DNA from: Thomasclavelia ramosa DSM 1402
Lineage (GTDB): Bacteria; Bacillota_I; Bacilli_A; Erysipelotrichales; Coprobacillaceae
Length of the DNA: 64,000 nt
Direction of reading: 5' to 3'
Assembly (NCBI RefSeq): GCF_014131695.1
Contig: NZ_CP036346.1
Span: 1,984,001-2,048,000, forward strand
Part shown: in pieces, positions 50,794 through 57,812 of the stretch
Layout: every line of letters begins with the position of its first letter
Position numbering within the stretch: position 1 is the stretch's first letter
The notes under the pieces: model-generated
What the model was told of the DNA's origin: nothing
What the model saw: the letters and a program-made list of their open reading frames with translations, nothing else
Database searches by the model: none
Translations under genes and position numbers: made by a program

Positions 50794-50822
50794 TGATAAT
50801 ATTAATCGATAAGTGTATAATT
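50794..50822 (+). promoter_or_regulatory. Promoter of the yebC-like gene
   Basis: TTGATA (50794-50799) and a perfect TATAAT (50817-50822) are 17 bases apart. AAGGAGGAG follows 20 bases later, before the ATG. A 9-bp inverted repeat (50647-50655 with 50740-50748) lies upstream without an obvious role. Confidence 0.8.
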
Positions 50823-50856
50823 TAAAAGAATTTATCACTTTAAGGAGGAGTTATTT

Positions 50857-51591
50857 ATGGGTAGAGCACATGAGGTGCGCAAAGTTGCAATGGCAAAAAC
50901 AGCAGCAAAAAAAGCTAAATTGTACTCACGTTATGGTAAAGAGATTTACTTAGCTGCAAAAGCAGGTGGACCTGAACCAGATGGTAACTTAGCATTACGT
51001 CGTTTAATTGAAAAAGCTAAAAAAGAACAAGTACCCGCTGATGTTATTAAAAGAGCAATTGATAAAGTAAAAAGTGGTGTTACTGAAAATTATGAAGAAA
51101 AAGTATTTGAAGGGTATGCTAATGGTGGAGCTACTTTAATCGTTAAATGTCTAACTGATAATATTAATCGTACTATTTCATCAGTACGTCCTGCTTTTAC
51201 AAAGTCAAAAGCAAAATTAGGAAATGAAGGATCTGTTTCATATTTATATGACGTTATCAGCGTCGTTGCTTTTAAAGGACTAGATGAAGAAACTGTTTTA
51301 GATGCTTTAGTCATGGCTGAAGTTGATGCTCAAGATATTGTTAGTGAAGAAGATGGAACTATCAAAATTATTGGTGAACCAACTGATTTATATAAAATCA
51401 AAGAGGCAATTGAAGGTATTAAATCTGATATTGAATTTGAAATAGATGAAATTCAGACTTTACCACAAGACACTGTTGAACTTGAAGGTGAAGATATGGA
51501 ATTATTTGAACGTTTAATGAATAATCTTAATGATTGTGATGATGTTGATCAAATTTATCATAATGTTGCAAATTACGACGAGGGAGAATAA
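50857..51591 (+). CDS. YebC/PmpR family regulator
   Basis: A 244-residue cytosolic protein of the TACO1/YebC family. MGRAHEVRKVAMAKTAAKKAKLYSRYGKEI at the N-terminus, DGNLALRRLIEKAKKEQVPADVIKRAI and the acidic C-terminus are characteristic. Family members act as DNA-binding regulators or help ribosomes through difficult peptide sequences; which applies here is not decidable. AAGGAGG precedes the ATG, with a near-perfect promoter ahead and a terminator overlapping the stop codon, so it is mostly monocistronic. Confidence 0.95.
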   Translation: MGRAHEVRKVAMAKTAAKKAKLYSRYGKEIYLAAKAGGPEPDGNLALRRLIEKAKKEQVPADVIKRAIDKVKSGVTENYEEKVFEGYANGGATLIVKCLTDNINRTISSVRPAFTKSKAKLGNEGSVSYLYDVISVVAFKGLDEETVLDALVMAEVDAQDIVSEEDGTIKIIGEPTDLYKIKEAIEGIKSDIEFEIDEIQTLPQDTVELEGEDMELFERLMNNLNDCDDVDQIYHNVANYDEGE

Positions 51592-51606
51592 TTCTCCCTT
51601 TTTTTA
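51581..51606 (+). terminator. Terminator of the yebC-like gene
   Basis: GGGAGAA and TTCTCCC pair around TAA, which is part of the stop codon region, and are followed by TTTTTTT. Confidence 0.85.
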
Positions 51607-51620
51607 CAAGGAGGTATTTT

Positions 51621-52298
51621 ATGCAAGTAACTTATATTTATAACAGTGGGTTTTTAGTTGAATTGGATAAGCATATTTTACTATTCGATTATTATCAAGG
51701 AACAATTCCCCCGCTTAATCAAAATAAACCATTATATGTCTTTGTCTCTCATTTTCATCATGACCACTACAATCCTGCAATTTATCAAATCAACCATCCT
51801 AAAATCACTTATATTATCGACCGAAAAATCAATAATACTGGAATTAAAGTTCGCCCTAGCGAAATATATGAAATTGATGATTTGTATATTCAAACCCTAT
51901 TATCAACAGATGCAGGTGTAGCTTTTGTTGTAAAGGTTGAAAATAAACAAATTTATCATGCTGGTGATTTACACTGGTGGCACTGGATTGGTGAACCTGA
52001 GGCTGACAACAAATATCAAGCTGGAACTTTTAAAAAAGAAATTAGTAAAATTAAAGATATTCATTTTGATTTAATGATGATTCCTCTAGACCCTCGTCTT
52101 GAAGAAAGTAGCTGGTGGGGTATGGAGCATATTTTAAAAAATATTAAAACAAAATATGTTTTGCCAATGCATTTTACTGATAATCCTAAAATGATGCTTA
52201 AATATCTCAATCACGAACCTTTGAAACAGTATAATAATATTTTAAAGATAAATAATGAAGGGGAAATATTTATTATTGGTGATAACAATGATGATTAG
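51621..52298 (+). CDS. Metallo-beta-lactamase-fold hydrolase (UlaG-like)
   Basis: A 225-residue MBL-fold protein. The zinc motif HFHHDHYNP (about residues 44-52), a later HAGDLHWWHW and a C-terminal LPMHFTDN supply the metal ligands. It is closest in layout to small MBL-fold hydrolases of the UlaG/YtkL group, which act on phosphoesters or lactones; the substrate is unknown. AAGGAGG precedes the ATG. It overlaps the thioesterase gene by 11 bases and shares its terminator. Confidence 0.85.
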   Translation: MQVTYIYNSGFLVELDKHILLFDYYQGTIPPLNQNKPLYVFVSHFHHDHYNPAIYQINHPKITYIIDRKINNTGIKVRPSEIYEIDDLYIQTLLSTDAGVAFVVKVENKQIYHAGDLHWWHWIGEPEADNKYQAGTFKKEISKIKDIHFDLMMIPLDPRLEESSWWGMEHILKNIKTKYVLPMHFTDNPKMMLKYLNHEPLKQYNNILKINNEGEIFIIGDNNDD

Positions 52299-52701
52299 AC
52301 CTTATTTACATAATGCTAAATACTATGAAACCGATCAAATGGGAATTATTCATCACTCTAACTATATTCGCTGGTTTGAAGAAGCAAGAATCGATTATAT
52401 GAACCAAATTGGTTTAACATATAAAAAAATGGAAGAAGAAGGTATCATTTCTCCTGTTTTATCAATTAATTGTAATTATCAAAAAATGATGTATTTTGAT
52501 GACCTTGCTATAATTGAAGTTAAAATAACTAAATATACTGGTGTCCGCTTCGCCTGTGAATATAAGATATATAATCAAAAACATACACTTTGTACTACTG
52601 GCAACTCTAATCATTGTTTTACTGATCGGAGTGGACGACCAATTAATTTAAAAAAAATCAAACCAGATTTTGATCGACTTTTTAAAAAAATTATTGAATA
52701 A
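52288..52701 (+). CDS. Acyl-CoA thioesterase, 4HBT family (YbgC/FadM-like)
   Basis: A 137-residue hotdog-fold thioesterase that should cleave short acyl-CoA or acyl thioesters. ETDQMGIIHHSNYIRWFEEARIDYM holds the catalytic Asp and the family's HxNY signature. I start at the first of two adjacent ATGs (52288; the second is 52291), with GGTGAT upstream; the open frame extends further into the preceding gene but lacks a better site. It overlaps the hydrolase gene and is followed by a terminator. Confidence 0.9.
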   Translation: MMIRPYLHNAKYYETDQMGIIHHSNYIRWFEEARIDYMNQIGLTYKKMEEEGIISPVLSINCNYQKMMYFDDLAIIEVKITKYTGVRFACEYKIYNQKHTLCTTGNSNHCFTDRSGRPINLKKIKPDFDRLFKKIIE

Positions 52702-52702
52702 C

Positions 52703-52735
52703 AAAAAATATATCCTTAATGGATATATTTTTTAT
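52703..52735 (+). terminator. Terminator of the MBL-thioesterase pair
   Basis: AAAAAATATATCC and GGATATATTTTTT form a 13-bp stem around a 5-base loop. The stem is AT-rich, followed by TATTAG. The next 190 bases hold no gene that I can see. Confidence 0.7.
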
Positions 52736-52930
52736 TAGCTCGCTAATACTAGTATATATTGATTTATGACATAGGGATAATTATAGAACAAATCATTTCA
52801 GTATTAACACCCAAATTGCTAATTCCCAGAAACATCTCAATATTTCATTTCCCATAATATCTTCTATATTACCTATCTATAATAACTCTTTAAACAAGAT
52901 TAAGCAAATAAATATACAAAAAAATACAGT

Positions 52931-53299
52931 CTATTTTTTAGGAATAATTTCAATCCAATAATCATCAGGATCATTAATAAAATATAATCCCATTGCCTTA
53001 TTTTCAAAACATATACATCCCATTTCCTTATGTAACTGATAAGCTTGATCAAAATCATCTACTTCAAAACAAATATGACTTTCATTTTCACCTAATTCAT
53101 AAGCTTGCGGATGATCCCTTAACCAAGTTAACTCAATTTGAAAATTACTTAAACCATCACCAAGATAAGTTAAAATAAAACTACCATCATTAGCTTCTTT
53201 AGTTCTTTCGACTTTTAAACCTAAAGCCTTTTGGTAAAAAGCAACACTTTTATTGATATCTGTAATATTAATATTACAATGTATACACTTAAATTTCAT
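52931..53299 (-). CDS. VOC family protein (glyoxalase-like)
   Basis: A 122-residue protein with the paired beta-alpha-beta-beta-beta units of the vicinal oxygen chelate fold. HCNINITDINKSVAFYQKALGLKVER starts the first half and ESHICFEVDDFDQAYQLHKEMG the second, closing with YFINDPDDYWIEI, whose Glu and the earlier His are probable metal ligands. It resembles lactoylglutathione lyase, but glutathione-dependent activity is doubtful in an anaerobic Firmicute. It follows the dehydrogenase gene by 16 bases. Confidence 0.85.
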   Translation of the reverse strand: MKFKCIHCNINITDINKSVAFYQKALGLKVERTKEANDGSFILTYLGDGLSNFQIELTWLRDHPQAYELGENESHICFEVDDFDQAYQLHKEMGCICFENKAMGLYFINDPDDYWIEIIPKK

Positions 53300-53315
53300 C
53301 TTTCTCTCCTAATAA

Positions 53316-54437
53316 TTAATAAACCGTTTTATAATCATTATCTTCAATATCTAATTTACCAAAGTATTTTTCAAAATCAACACCAACAAAGTTAGATAGA
53401 TCCTTCATCTCTAATACTGTCTTGACATCAACGTCAATTCCATTTTCCATGCGATCTTTTGTAGCCTCAACTTCTTTTTCACCATGAGTATATATACGCG
53501 GTTGTCCTTCAGCTTTTGGAGCATCCCTTAATTCTTGCAGGAACGTTGAAAAATGTGTCTCAATATCTTCTGGGTTTCCAAATATTTTAGGATCAATAGC
53601 AATAAATCCATGACATGTTCCCCCAATGCCATTTGTATGTGTATGATTCGAAGTCAGTCCTTGTGATAAAATAGAACAGAAAATCTCACAGAACATTCCA
53701 TAACCATATCCTTTATGGCTTCCTAATTGTTCCGTTGAACCACCTAAAGGCATAATCCCACCACCGATTTTATTAGCAATGTTGTCTAAAACATCTGGTG
53801 CATCTATAGAAGGATTACCATCTTTATCTAGTGCCCATCCATTTGGTAATTCTTTTTCAGCTTTTCGATACATTTCTAACTTACCACGAGTAACTACTGT
53901 AGTAGAAGCATCAAAAAAGAATGGATATGGTTTAGCTGGCATTGCTAAAGCAATAGGATTAGATCCTAGCATTGCTTTACGGGCAAAAGTAGGAACCATA
54001 ATAGCTTCTGAGTTAGTAAATGACATCCCCATTAATCCCTCGTCACAAGCCATTTTTGCATAATAACCAGCAATTCCATAATGATTAGAATTTCTTACCG
54101 TTACAATTGCCATCCCTACTGTTTTAGCTTTTTCAATACATTTTTCCATTGCAAATTTACTAATCAATTGGCCCATTCCAGCATGACCATCAATCACTGC
54201 CGAAACAGGGGTTTCAAAAACAATCTCAGGTTTTGCATCAACCTTAATCATGCCTTTTTCAATCCCTTTGTGATACCGTGAAAGCCGCTGCATACCATGT
54301 GACTCAATTCCATATACGTCTGACAATAATAATACATCTGTGATTGTTTTGCTTTCATCACTTGTAAAACCGAATTTTTCAAATGCTTCATTACAAAAAG
54401 CATTTAATGTTTCAAATTTAAATTTCAAATGTGCCAT
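53316..54437 (-). CDS. Type-2 malate/lactate dehydrogenase (Ldh2/MDH2 family)
   Basis: A 373-residue NAD(P)-dependent 2-hydroxyacid dehydrogenase of the COG2055 family, structurally distinct from classical lactate dehydrogenase. Typical features are ESHGMQRLSRYHKGIEKG, VRNSNHYGIAGYYAKMA, MSFTNSEAIMVPTFARKAMLGSNPIALAMPA and GSHKGYGYGMFCEI. It interconverts malate and oxaloacetate or related acids such as lactate or ureidoglycolate; which one is unclear. It may form an operon with the VOC gene. Confidence 0.9.
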   Translation of the reverse strand: MAHLKFKFETLNAFCNEAFEKFGFTSDESKTITDVLLLSDVYGIESHGMQRLSRYHKGIEKGMIKVDAKPEIVFETPVSAVIDGHAGMGQLISKFAMEKCIEKAKTVGMAIVTVRNSNHYGIAGYYAKMACDEGLMGMSFTNSEAIMVPTFARKAMLGSNPIALAMPAKPYPFFFDASTTVVTRGKLEMYRKAEKELPNGWALDKDGNPSIDAPDVLDNIANKIGGGIMPLGGSTEQLGSHKGYGYGMFCEIFCSILSQGLTSNHTHTNGIGGTCHGFIAIDPKIFGNPEDIETHFSTFLQELRDAPKAEGQPRIYTHGEKEVEATKDRMENGIDVDVKTVLEMKDLSNFVGVDFEKYFGKLDIEDNDYKTVY

Positions 54438-54529
54438 AATTTACCTCACTTAATCGTTATCGTCAACATTCTATCACAAAGTTCCCATTTAGTCATTATT
54501 TCCGCCAATGATTTATTACATTATTGTTC

Positions 54530-54555
54530 AAAAAAAGTAGATCACTGATCTACTT
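54530..54555 (-). terminator. Terminator after the zinc-ribbon gene
   Basis: AGTAGATCA and TGATCTACT pair almost without loop and are followed by TTTTTTG on the minus strand. The stem includes the stop codon of the zinc-ribbon membrane protein gene. Confidence 0.8.
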
Positions 54556-54832
54556 CATATAGGCGGTATTTATCAAAATATATTAATAAGATATTCATAA
54601 TAACTTCAATTGGCCAATAAACAAGAATAAAGACACTTAATCCAACCAATAAATCAAATTGCAGTACTGAAACCATATATACTGCTGGAAGTATTGCAAC
54701 AATGATAGGAATGAACCCCATTCCCGAAGGAAACTGGATTTGCATCAACGTTCCACACTCAGGACATCTTTGTCTTGCTTTATAGGCAAAAGAAGCTGCT
54801 TTAAATTCATGATTACAGTTCGAACAATACAT
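54542..54832 (-). CDS. Small zinc-ribbon membrane protein
   Basis: A 96-residue protein with an N-terminal zinc ribbon (CSNC at residues 3-6 and CPEC at 23-26, separated by 16 residues) followed by two hydrophobic helices and a short basic tail. Such CXXC-CXXC proteins with two helices are common in Firmicutes and uncharacterised. Its ATG shares one base with the manA stop, so it is the last gene of a manA-linked operon. Confidence 0.75.
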   Translation of the reverse strand: MYCSNCNHEFKAASFAYKARQRCPECGTLMQIQFPSGMGFIPIIVAILPAVYMVSVLQFDLLVGLSVFILVYWPIEVIMNILLIYFDKYRLYEVDQ

Positions 54833-55767
54833 TATAATGTACAGATCATAACTGTCATTGTACCATCATATTCTACGGCATCTTGATCAGCACAAACTAC
54901 AAAGTTATCGCCCATTTTTACACTATTCCCATTAATAACACCATTACCTTTAATAACAGTGACTAATTGGAATGGTTTATCATTAACAATCGTATTTTTA
55001 CCAGTCATTTCGTATTTATTAACTGTAAAAAATTCACTTGATACCAACTTCGTCCTCGTTCCATTTTCAATTGCTGTTTCAACCATACTATCCGCCGCAA
55101 GTGGAACATATGGAACTGTTGCAACATCAATCGATTGTTGTACATGCAATTGACGTTCATTTCCTTGAGCATCTTTACGATGATAATCATAAACACGATA
55201 TGTAATATCTGAAGATTGTTGTGCTTCATAAATTAATGAACCACTGCAAATAGCATGAATCGTACCTGAAGGAATATAGAAGAAGTCTCCTTCTTTGATA
55301 TCAAATTTATTTAACAGATTGTCGTAGTCATCATTTTCAATCGCTTTTACTAACTCTTCTTTAGTCTTAGCATGGTGTCCCATTACCATTTTTGTTCCTT
55401 CATCGGTATTTAGAACATACCAGCATTCTGTTTTACCTAAAGAATTTTCATGAGCTTTAGCGTATTCATCATTTGGATGAACTTGAACAGATAAATCGTT
55501 ACAAGCATCAATAATTTTTACCAATAATGGAAATTGGTCACCTTCAATATTAGCAAATAACTCTCGATGTTCATCCCATAAACTAGATAATGTCTTTCCA
55601 GCAAATTCTCCATCACTAATAGTGCAATCTCCATTTTTGTGAGCTGAGATTGCCCAACACTCACCAGTATTGTCACTAGGAATATCATAGCCATAAACAT
55701 CTCTTAATTTATGACCTCCCCAAATCATTTCTTTAAAAACTGGATTAATTTTTAATACGTGTCCCAT
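54832..55767 (-). CDS. manA: Mannose-6-phosphate isomerase, class I
   Basis: A 311-residue zinc enzyme that interconverts mannose 6-phosphate and fructose 6-phosphate. The cupin-fold metal site is visible in LSVQVHPNDEYAKAHE and KTECWYVL, with GDFFYIPSGTIHAICSG containing another His ligand. N-terminal PVFKEMIWGGHKLRDVYGYDIP is typical. It lies downstream of a DUF523 gene (4-base gap) and a HAD phosphatase gene in one minus-strand run. Entry of mannose into glycolysis is the expected role. Confidence 0.94.
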   Translation of the reverse strand: MGHVLKINPVFKEMIWGGHKLRDVYGYDIPSDNTGECWAISAHKNGDCTISDGEFAGKTLSSLWDEHRELFANIEGDQFPLLVKIIDACNDLSVQVHPNDEYAKAHENSLGKTECWYVLNTDEGTKMVMGHHAKTKEELVKAIENDDYDNLLNKFDIKEGDFFYIPSGTIHAICSGSLIYEAQQSSDITYRVYDYHRKDAQGNERQLHVQQSIDVATVPYVPLAADSMVETAIENGTRTKLVSSEFFTVNKYEMTGKNTIVNDKPFQLVTVIKGNGVINGNSVKMGDNFVVCADQDAVEYDGTMTVMICTL

Positions 55768-55771
55768 TTTT

Positions 55772-56215
55772 TTACCTTCTTTCTATGTATTTTAAAAATT
55801 CATCAATATTATCATCATTGAATACTATTATGCCATGTTTTTCTAGTAGTTGGCAAGTAATACCATCACCATTTATAATGGTATGACTAAACGTCCCATC
55901 ATATATATAGTTTTTTCCACAACTAGGACTTTTTGCCTTTAACAAAACTACATCAACATCATGTTCTTGTAATATTTCTAAACTCTTTTGTGCTCCTAAT
56001 CGATATTCCTTAGTCCAATCAACACCATTAATATCAACTACTTTTCCATCTCTTATCTCACAAGGAGAACGAGGAATACTCAATCCCCCTAACACTTCAG
56101 GACAAATCATTATTGCTTCATTTCGCATAACCATCTCTTTGACTAATTTAATTAATTTATCATCACCACTATAAGTGCATTTGCATCCTGCTAGACAACT
56201 ACTTACACCAATCAT
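55772..56215 (-). CDS. DUF523 family protein
   Basis: A 147-residue cytosolic protein. SSCLAGCKCTYSG at the N-terminus, CPEVLGGLSIPRSPCEI and KAKSPSCGKNYIYDG are the conserved cysteine-containing motifs of DUF523, whose function is unknown; clustered cysteines suggest an Fe-S or zinc site. It overlaps the HAD phosphatase gene by 17 bases and is followed by manA after 4 bases, so the three are probably co-expressed. Confidence 0.88.
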   Translation of the reverse strand: MIGVSSCLAGCKCTYSGDDKLIKLVKEMVMRNEAIMICPEVLGGLSIPRSPCEIRDGKVVDINGVDWTKEYRLGAQKSLEILQEHDVDVVLLKAKSPSCGKNYIYDGTFSHTIINGDGITCQLLEKHGIIVFNDDNIDEFLKYIERR

Positions 56216-56852
56216 TTATAGCCTCTTTAATTTCATTGGCATGATCAACAACAAGATCTGCACCATTTTCAAGCAGCTCCTGACGTCCTCTAAATCCCCA
56301 TGATACGCCTATTGATCTAACCTTCGTATTTTTTGCAGTTAAAATATCAACGTCACTATCGCCTATATAGACGACTTCGTTTTTACGCACATCAAAAAGA
56401 TTAATAACTAGATTTGTTAAACAGGGATCCGGCTTTTTAGGATGTCTAATACTACTACCGAAAATATATTTAAAACATCCTGGAAATAAAGTCTTAACAA
56501 TTTTAACTGCATGGTCTTGCGGTTTATTAGTCACAACAGCCAAATTATATCCTTGATCAGCCAAAGTATTAATTAATTTTGTGATTCCAGGATATGGTTT
56601 GGTATTTTCTAAACAAATTTCACCATAAATTTCATCAAAACGTTTCTTTACAGCTGTAATATCCCCCTGATGATCAGCAGGTAAAGCCCGCTCAAGCAAT
56701 TTTAATACACCATTTCCAACAAAATAACGATATTCATCAAGGGTATGCGTAGGATATCCTTTTTCTGTTAAAATAACATTAACAGTATTTGCAAGATCAA
56801 CTAAAGAATCTATCAATGTACCATCTAAGTCAAATATAATTGTATTTATCAT
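56199..56852 (-). CDS. HAD family phosphatase (phosphoglycolate phosphatase-like)
   Basis: A 217-residue HAD-superfamily phosphatase. Motif I is IIFDLDGTLIDS, motif II AVVTNKP, motif III the Lys in HPKKPDP and motif IV VVYIGDSDVDILTA. The four-helix cap lies between residues 15 and 80, as in Gph/PpaX-like enzymes that clear phosphoglycolate or pyrophosphate. GGAGTGATAAG precedes the ATG. It heads the run HAD, DUF523, manA, zinc-ribbon protein. Confidence 0.9.
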   Translation of the reverse strand: MINTIIFDLDGTLIDSLVDLANTVNVILTEKGYPTHTLDEYRYFVGNGVLKLLERALPADHQGDITAVKKRFDEIYGEICLENTKPYPGITKLINTLADQGYNLAVVTNKPQDHAVKIVKTLFPGCFKYIFGSSIRHPKKPDPCLTNLVINLFDVRKNEVVYIGDSDVDILTAKNTKVRSIGVSWGFRGRQELLENGADLVVDHANEIKEAINDWCK

Positions 56853-56897
56853 CTTATCACTCCATTATTTACGACAGTATTATAACACATATTTTAC

Positions 56898-56925
56898 TTG
56901 TATGCGCACTTTGTTGTGGTATAAT
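56898..56925 (+). promoter_or_regulatory. Promoter of the small membrane protein gene
   Basis: TTGTAT (56898-56903) and TATAAT (56920-56925) are 16 bases apart, placed 21 bases before the start codon region. It diverges from the HAD phosphatase gene. Confidence 0.65.
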
Positions 56926-56946
56926 TTAGAATTGAGGAGTGAAAGG

Positions 56947-57153
56947 ATGAAAGAAAAAAGTAGTGTATTTATGACATTAGGTACAGCTGTTGGATTAACG
57001 ATCGCAGTTATTATTTTTGTTATTGGCTTTGTTAATAAAGAAACAAGTTCATGGAGCGCACTCTGGTTTATCGTATTTGCATTTATTGGACGTGTAATTG
57101 GATATGGCTTAGATCGAATTGTCGATAAAAACAATCAAAAAAAGCATGGTTAA
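56947..57153 (+). CDS. Small two-helix membrane protein
   Basis: A 68-residue hydrophobic protein with two membrane helices (TLGTAVGLTIAVIIFVIGFV and WSALWFIVFAFIGRVIGYGL) and charged ends. I place the start at ATG 56947 with GAGGAG upstream; an in-frame ATG at 56902 would lie inside the promoter. I do not recognise the family. It is monocistronic between its own promoter and a terminator. Confidence 0.75.
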   Translation: MKEKSSVFMTLGTAVGLTIAVIIFVIGFVNKETSSWSALWFIVFAFIGRVIGYGLDRIVDKNNQKKHG

Positions 57154-57158
57154 TATTT

Positions 57159-57184
57159 AAGGATTCGCTTAAGAATCCTTTTTT
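57159..57184 (+). terminator. Terminator of the small membrane protein gene
   Basis: AAGGATTC and GAATCCTT pair around GCTTAA and are followed by TTTTC. The stem overlaps the stop of the opposing Rrf2 gene and may weakly serve it too. Confidence 0.8.
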
Positions 57185-57609
57185 CGTTCTACCATAGCCA
57201 TTTTTAATGTGATCGTTTTTAATTTTTCTTTATAACTTGCTTCTGCAGCATTAAATGCATCTAAAATCATCGCCTGCTTTTGATCCATGATTTCTTTTAA
57301 TTCATTAACAAAAACACGTTCTACTAGTCCCGTTGCTTTTGCAAACGGCTCTTTACCCTCGATAGCCTCAAAAATATCCAGCAAAGTAATCTTATCAGGT
57401 TTCCGGCTTAAGCATACACCACCTTTTTTCCCTGCTTCAGATGTAATCAGCCCAGCTACAACTAATTGCCTAATAATTTTTTTTAAATAAGAATCAGAAA
57501 CACCTAAACTATCAGAGATATTATAACTTTTTAAAGGTTTTTCATCATTGCTATGGGCGATAATTATTAATAAACAAATTGCTTGTTCGACACTATTTTT
57601 TACTTTCAT
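57169..57609 (-). CDS. Rrf2 family transcriptional regulator
   Basis: A 146-residue winged-helix regulator. The DNA-binding helix region is NISDSLGVSDSYLKKIIRQLVVAGLITSEAGKKGGVCLSR, typical of Rrf2. The three-cysteine [2Fe-2S] cluster motif of IscR/NsrR is missing; the region after KPDKITLLDIFEAIEG has no Cys cluster, so it probably senses something other than Fe-S status. It diverges from the YhgE/Pip gene across about 200 bases containing nested palindromes, which are its most likely binding sites. Confidence 0.9.
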   Translation of the reverse strand: MKVKNSVEQAICLLIIIAHSNDEKPLKSYNISDSLGVSDSYLKKIIRQLVVAGLITSEAGKKGGVCLSRKPDKITLLDIFEAIEGKEPFAKATGLVERVFVNELKEIMDQKQAMILDAFNAAEASYKEKLKTITLKMAMVERKKDS

Positions 57610-57649
57610 TACTTCATTTCCCCTTTACTATATATTGTAACATTATTCG

Positions 57650-57662
57650 AGATTAATAATCT
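57650..57662. promoter_or_regulatory. Palindrome AGATTAATAATCT near the Rrf2 start
   Basis: A 13-base palindrome with a central base lies 41-53 bases before the Rrf2 ATG, on the side of its own promoter. It could be an autoregulatory site; it does not match the +1 palindromes of the divergent gene closely. Confidence 0.35.
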
Positions 57663-57685
57663 AGAAAATATTTTTTATAAATTGA

Positions 57686-57714
57686 TTGACAAACTTATAG
57701 TAGATGATTAAAAT
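57686..57714 (+). promoter_or_regulatory. Promoter of the YhgE/Pip gene
   Basis: A perfect TTGACA (57686-57691) and TAAAAT (57709-57714) are 17 bases apart. The expected transcription start is near 57721, exactly where a large inverted repeat begins. Confidence 0.8.
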
Positions 57715-57720
57715 ATGCTT

Positions 57721-57766
57721 TATTAATAGATAAACTTTATCCATGGATAGATTATATCTATTAATA
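57721..57766. promoter_or_regulatory. Nested palindromic operator at the YhgE/Pip transcription start
   Basis: TATTAATAGATA (57721-57732) and TATCTATTAATA (57755-57766) form a perfect 12-bp inverted repeat. Centred in the 22-base gap is a second perfect palindrome TATCCATGGATA (57738-57749). The site would block early transcription. The adjacent Rrf2 protein is the leading candidate ligand. Confidence 0.65.
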
Positions 57767-57812
57767 TATTAAATTTCAAGATAAAACTATAATTTAATGG
57801 AAAGGAGAAAAA

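Noticed and set aside
52741-52930. Possible small gene in the gap after the thioesterase
   Set aside because: No frame of useful length with a ribosome binding site, and no RNA motif is visible.
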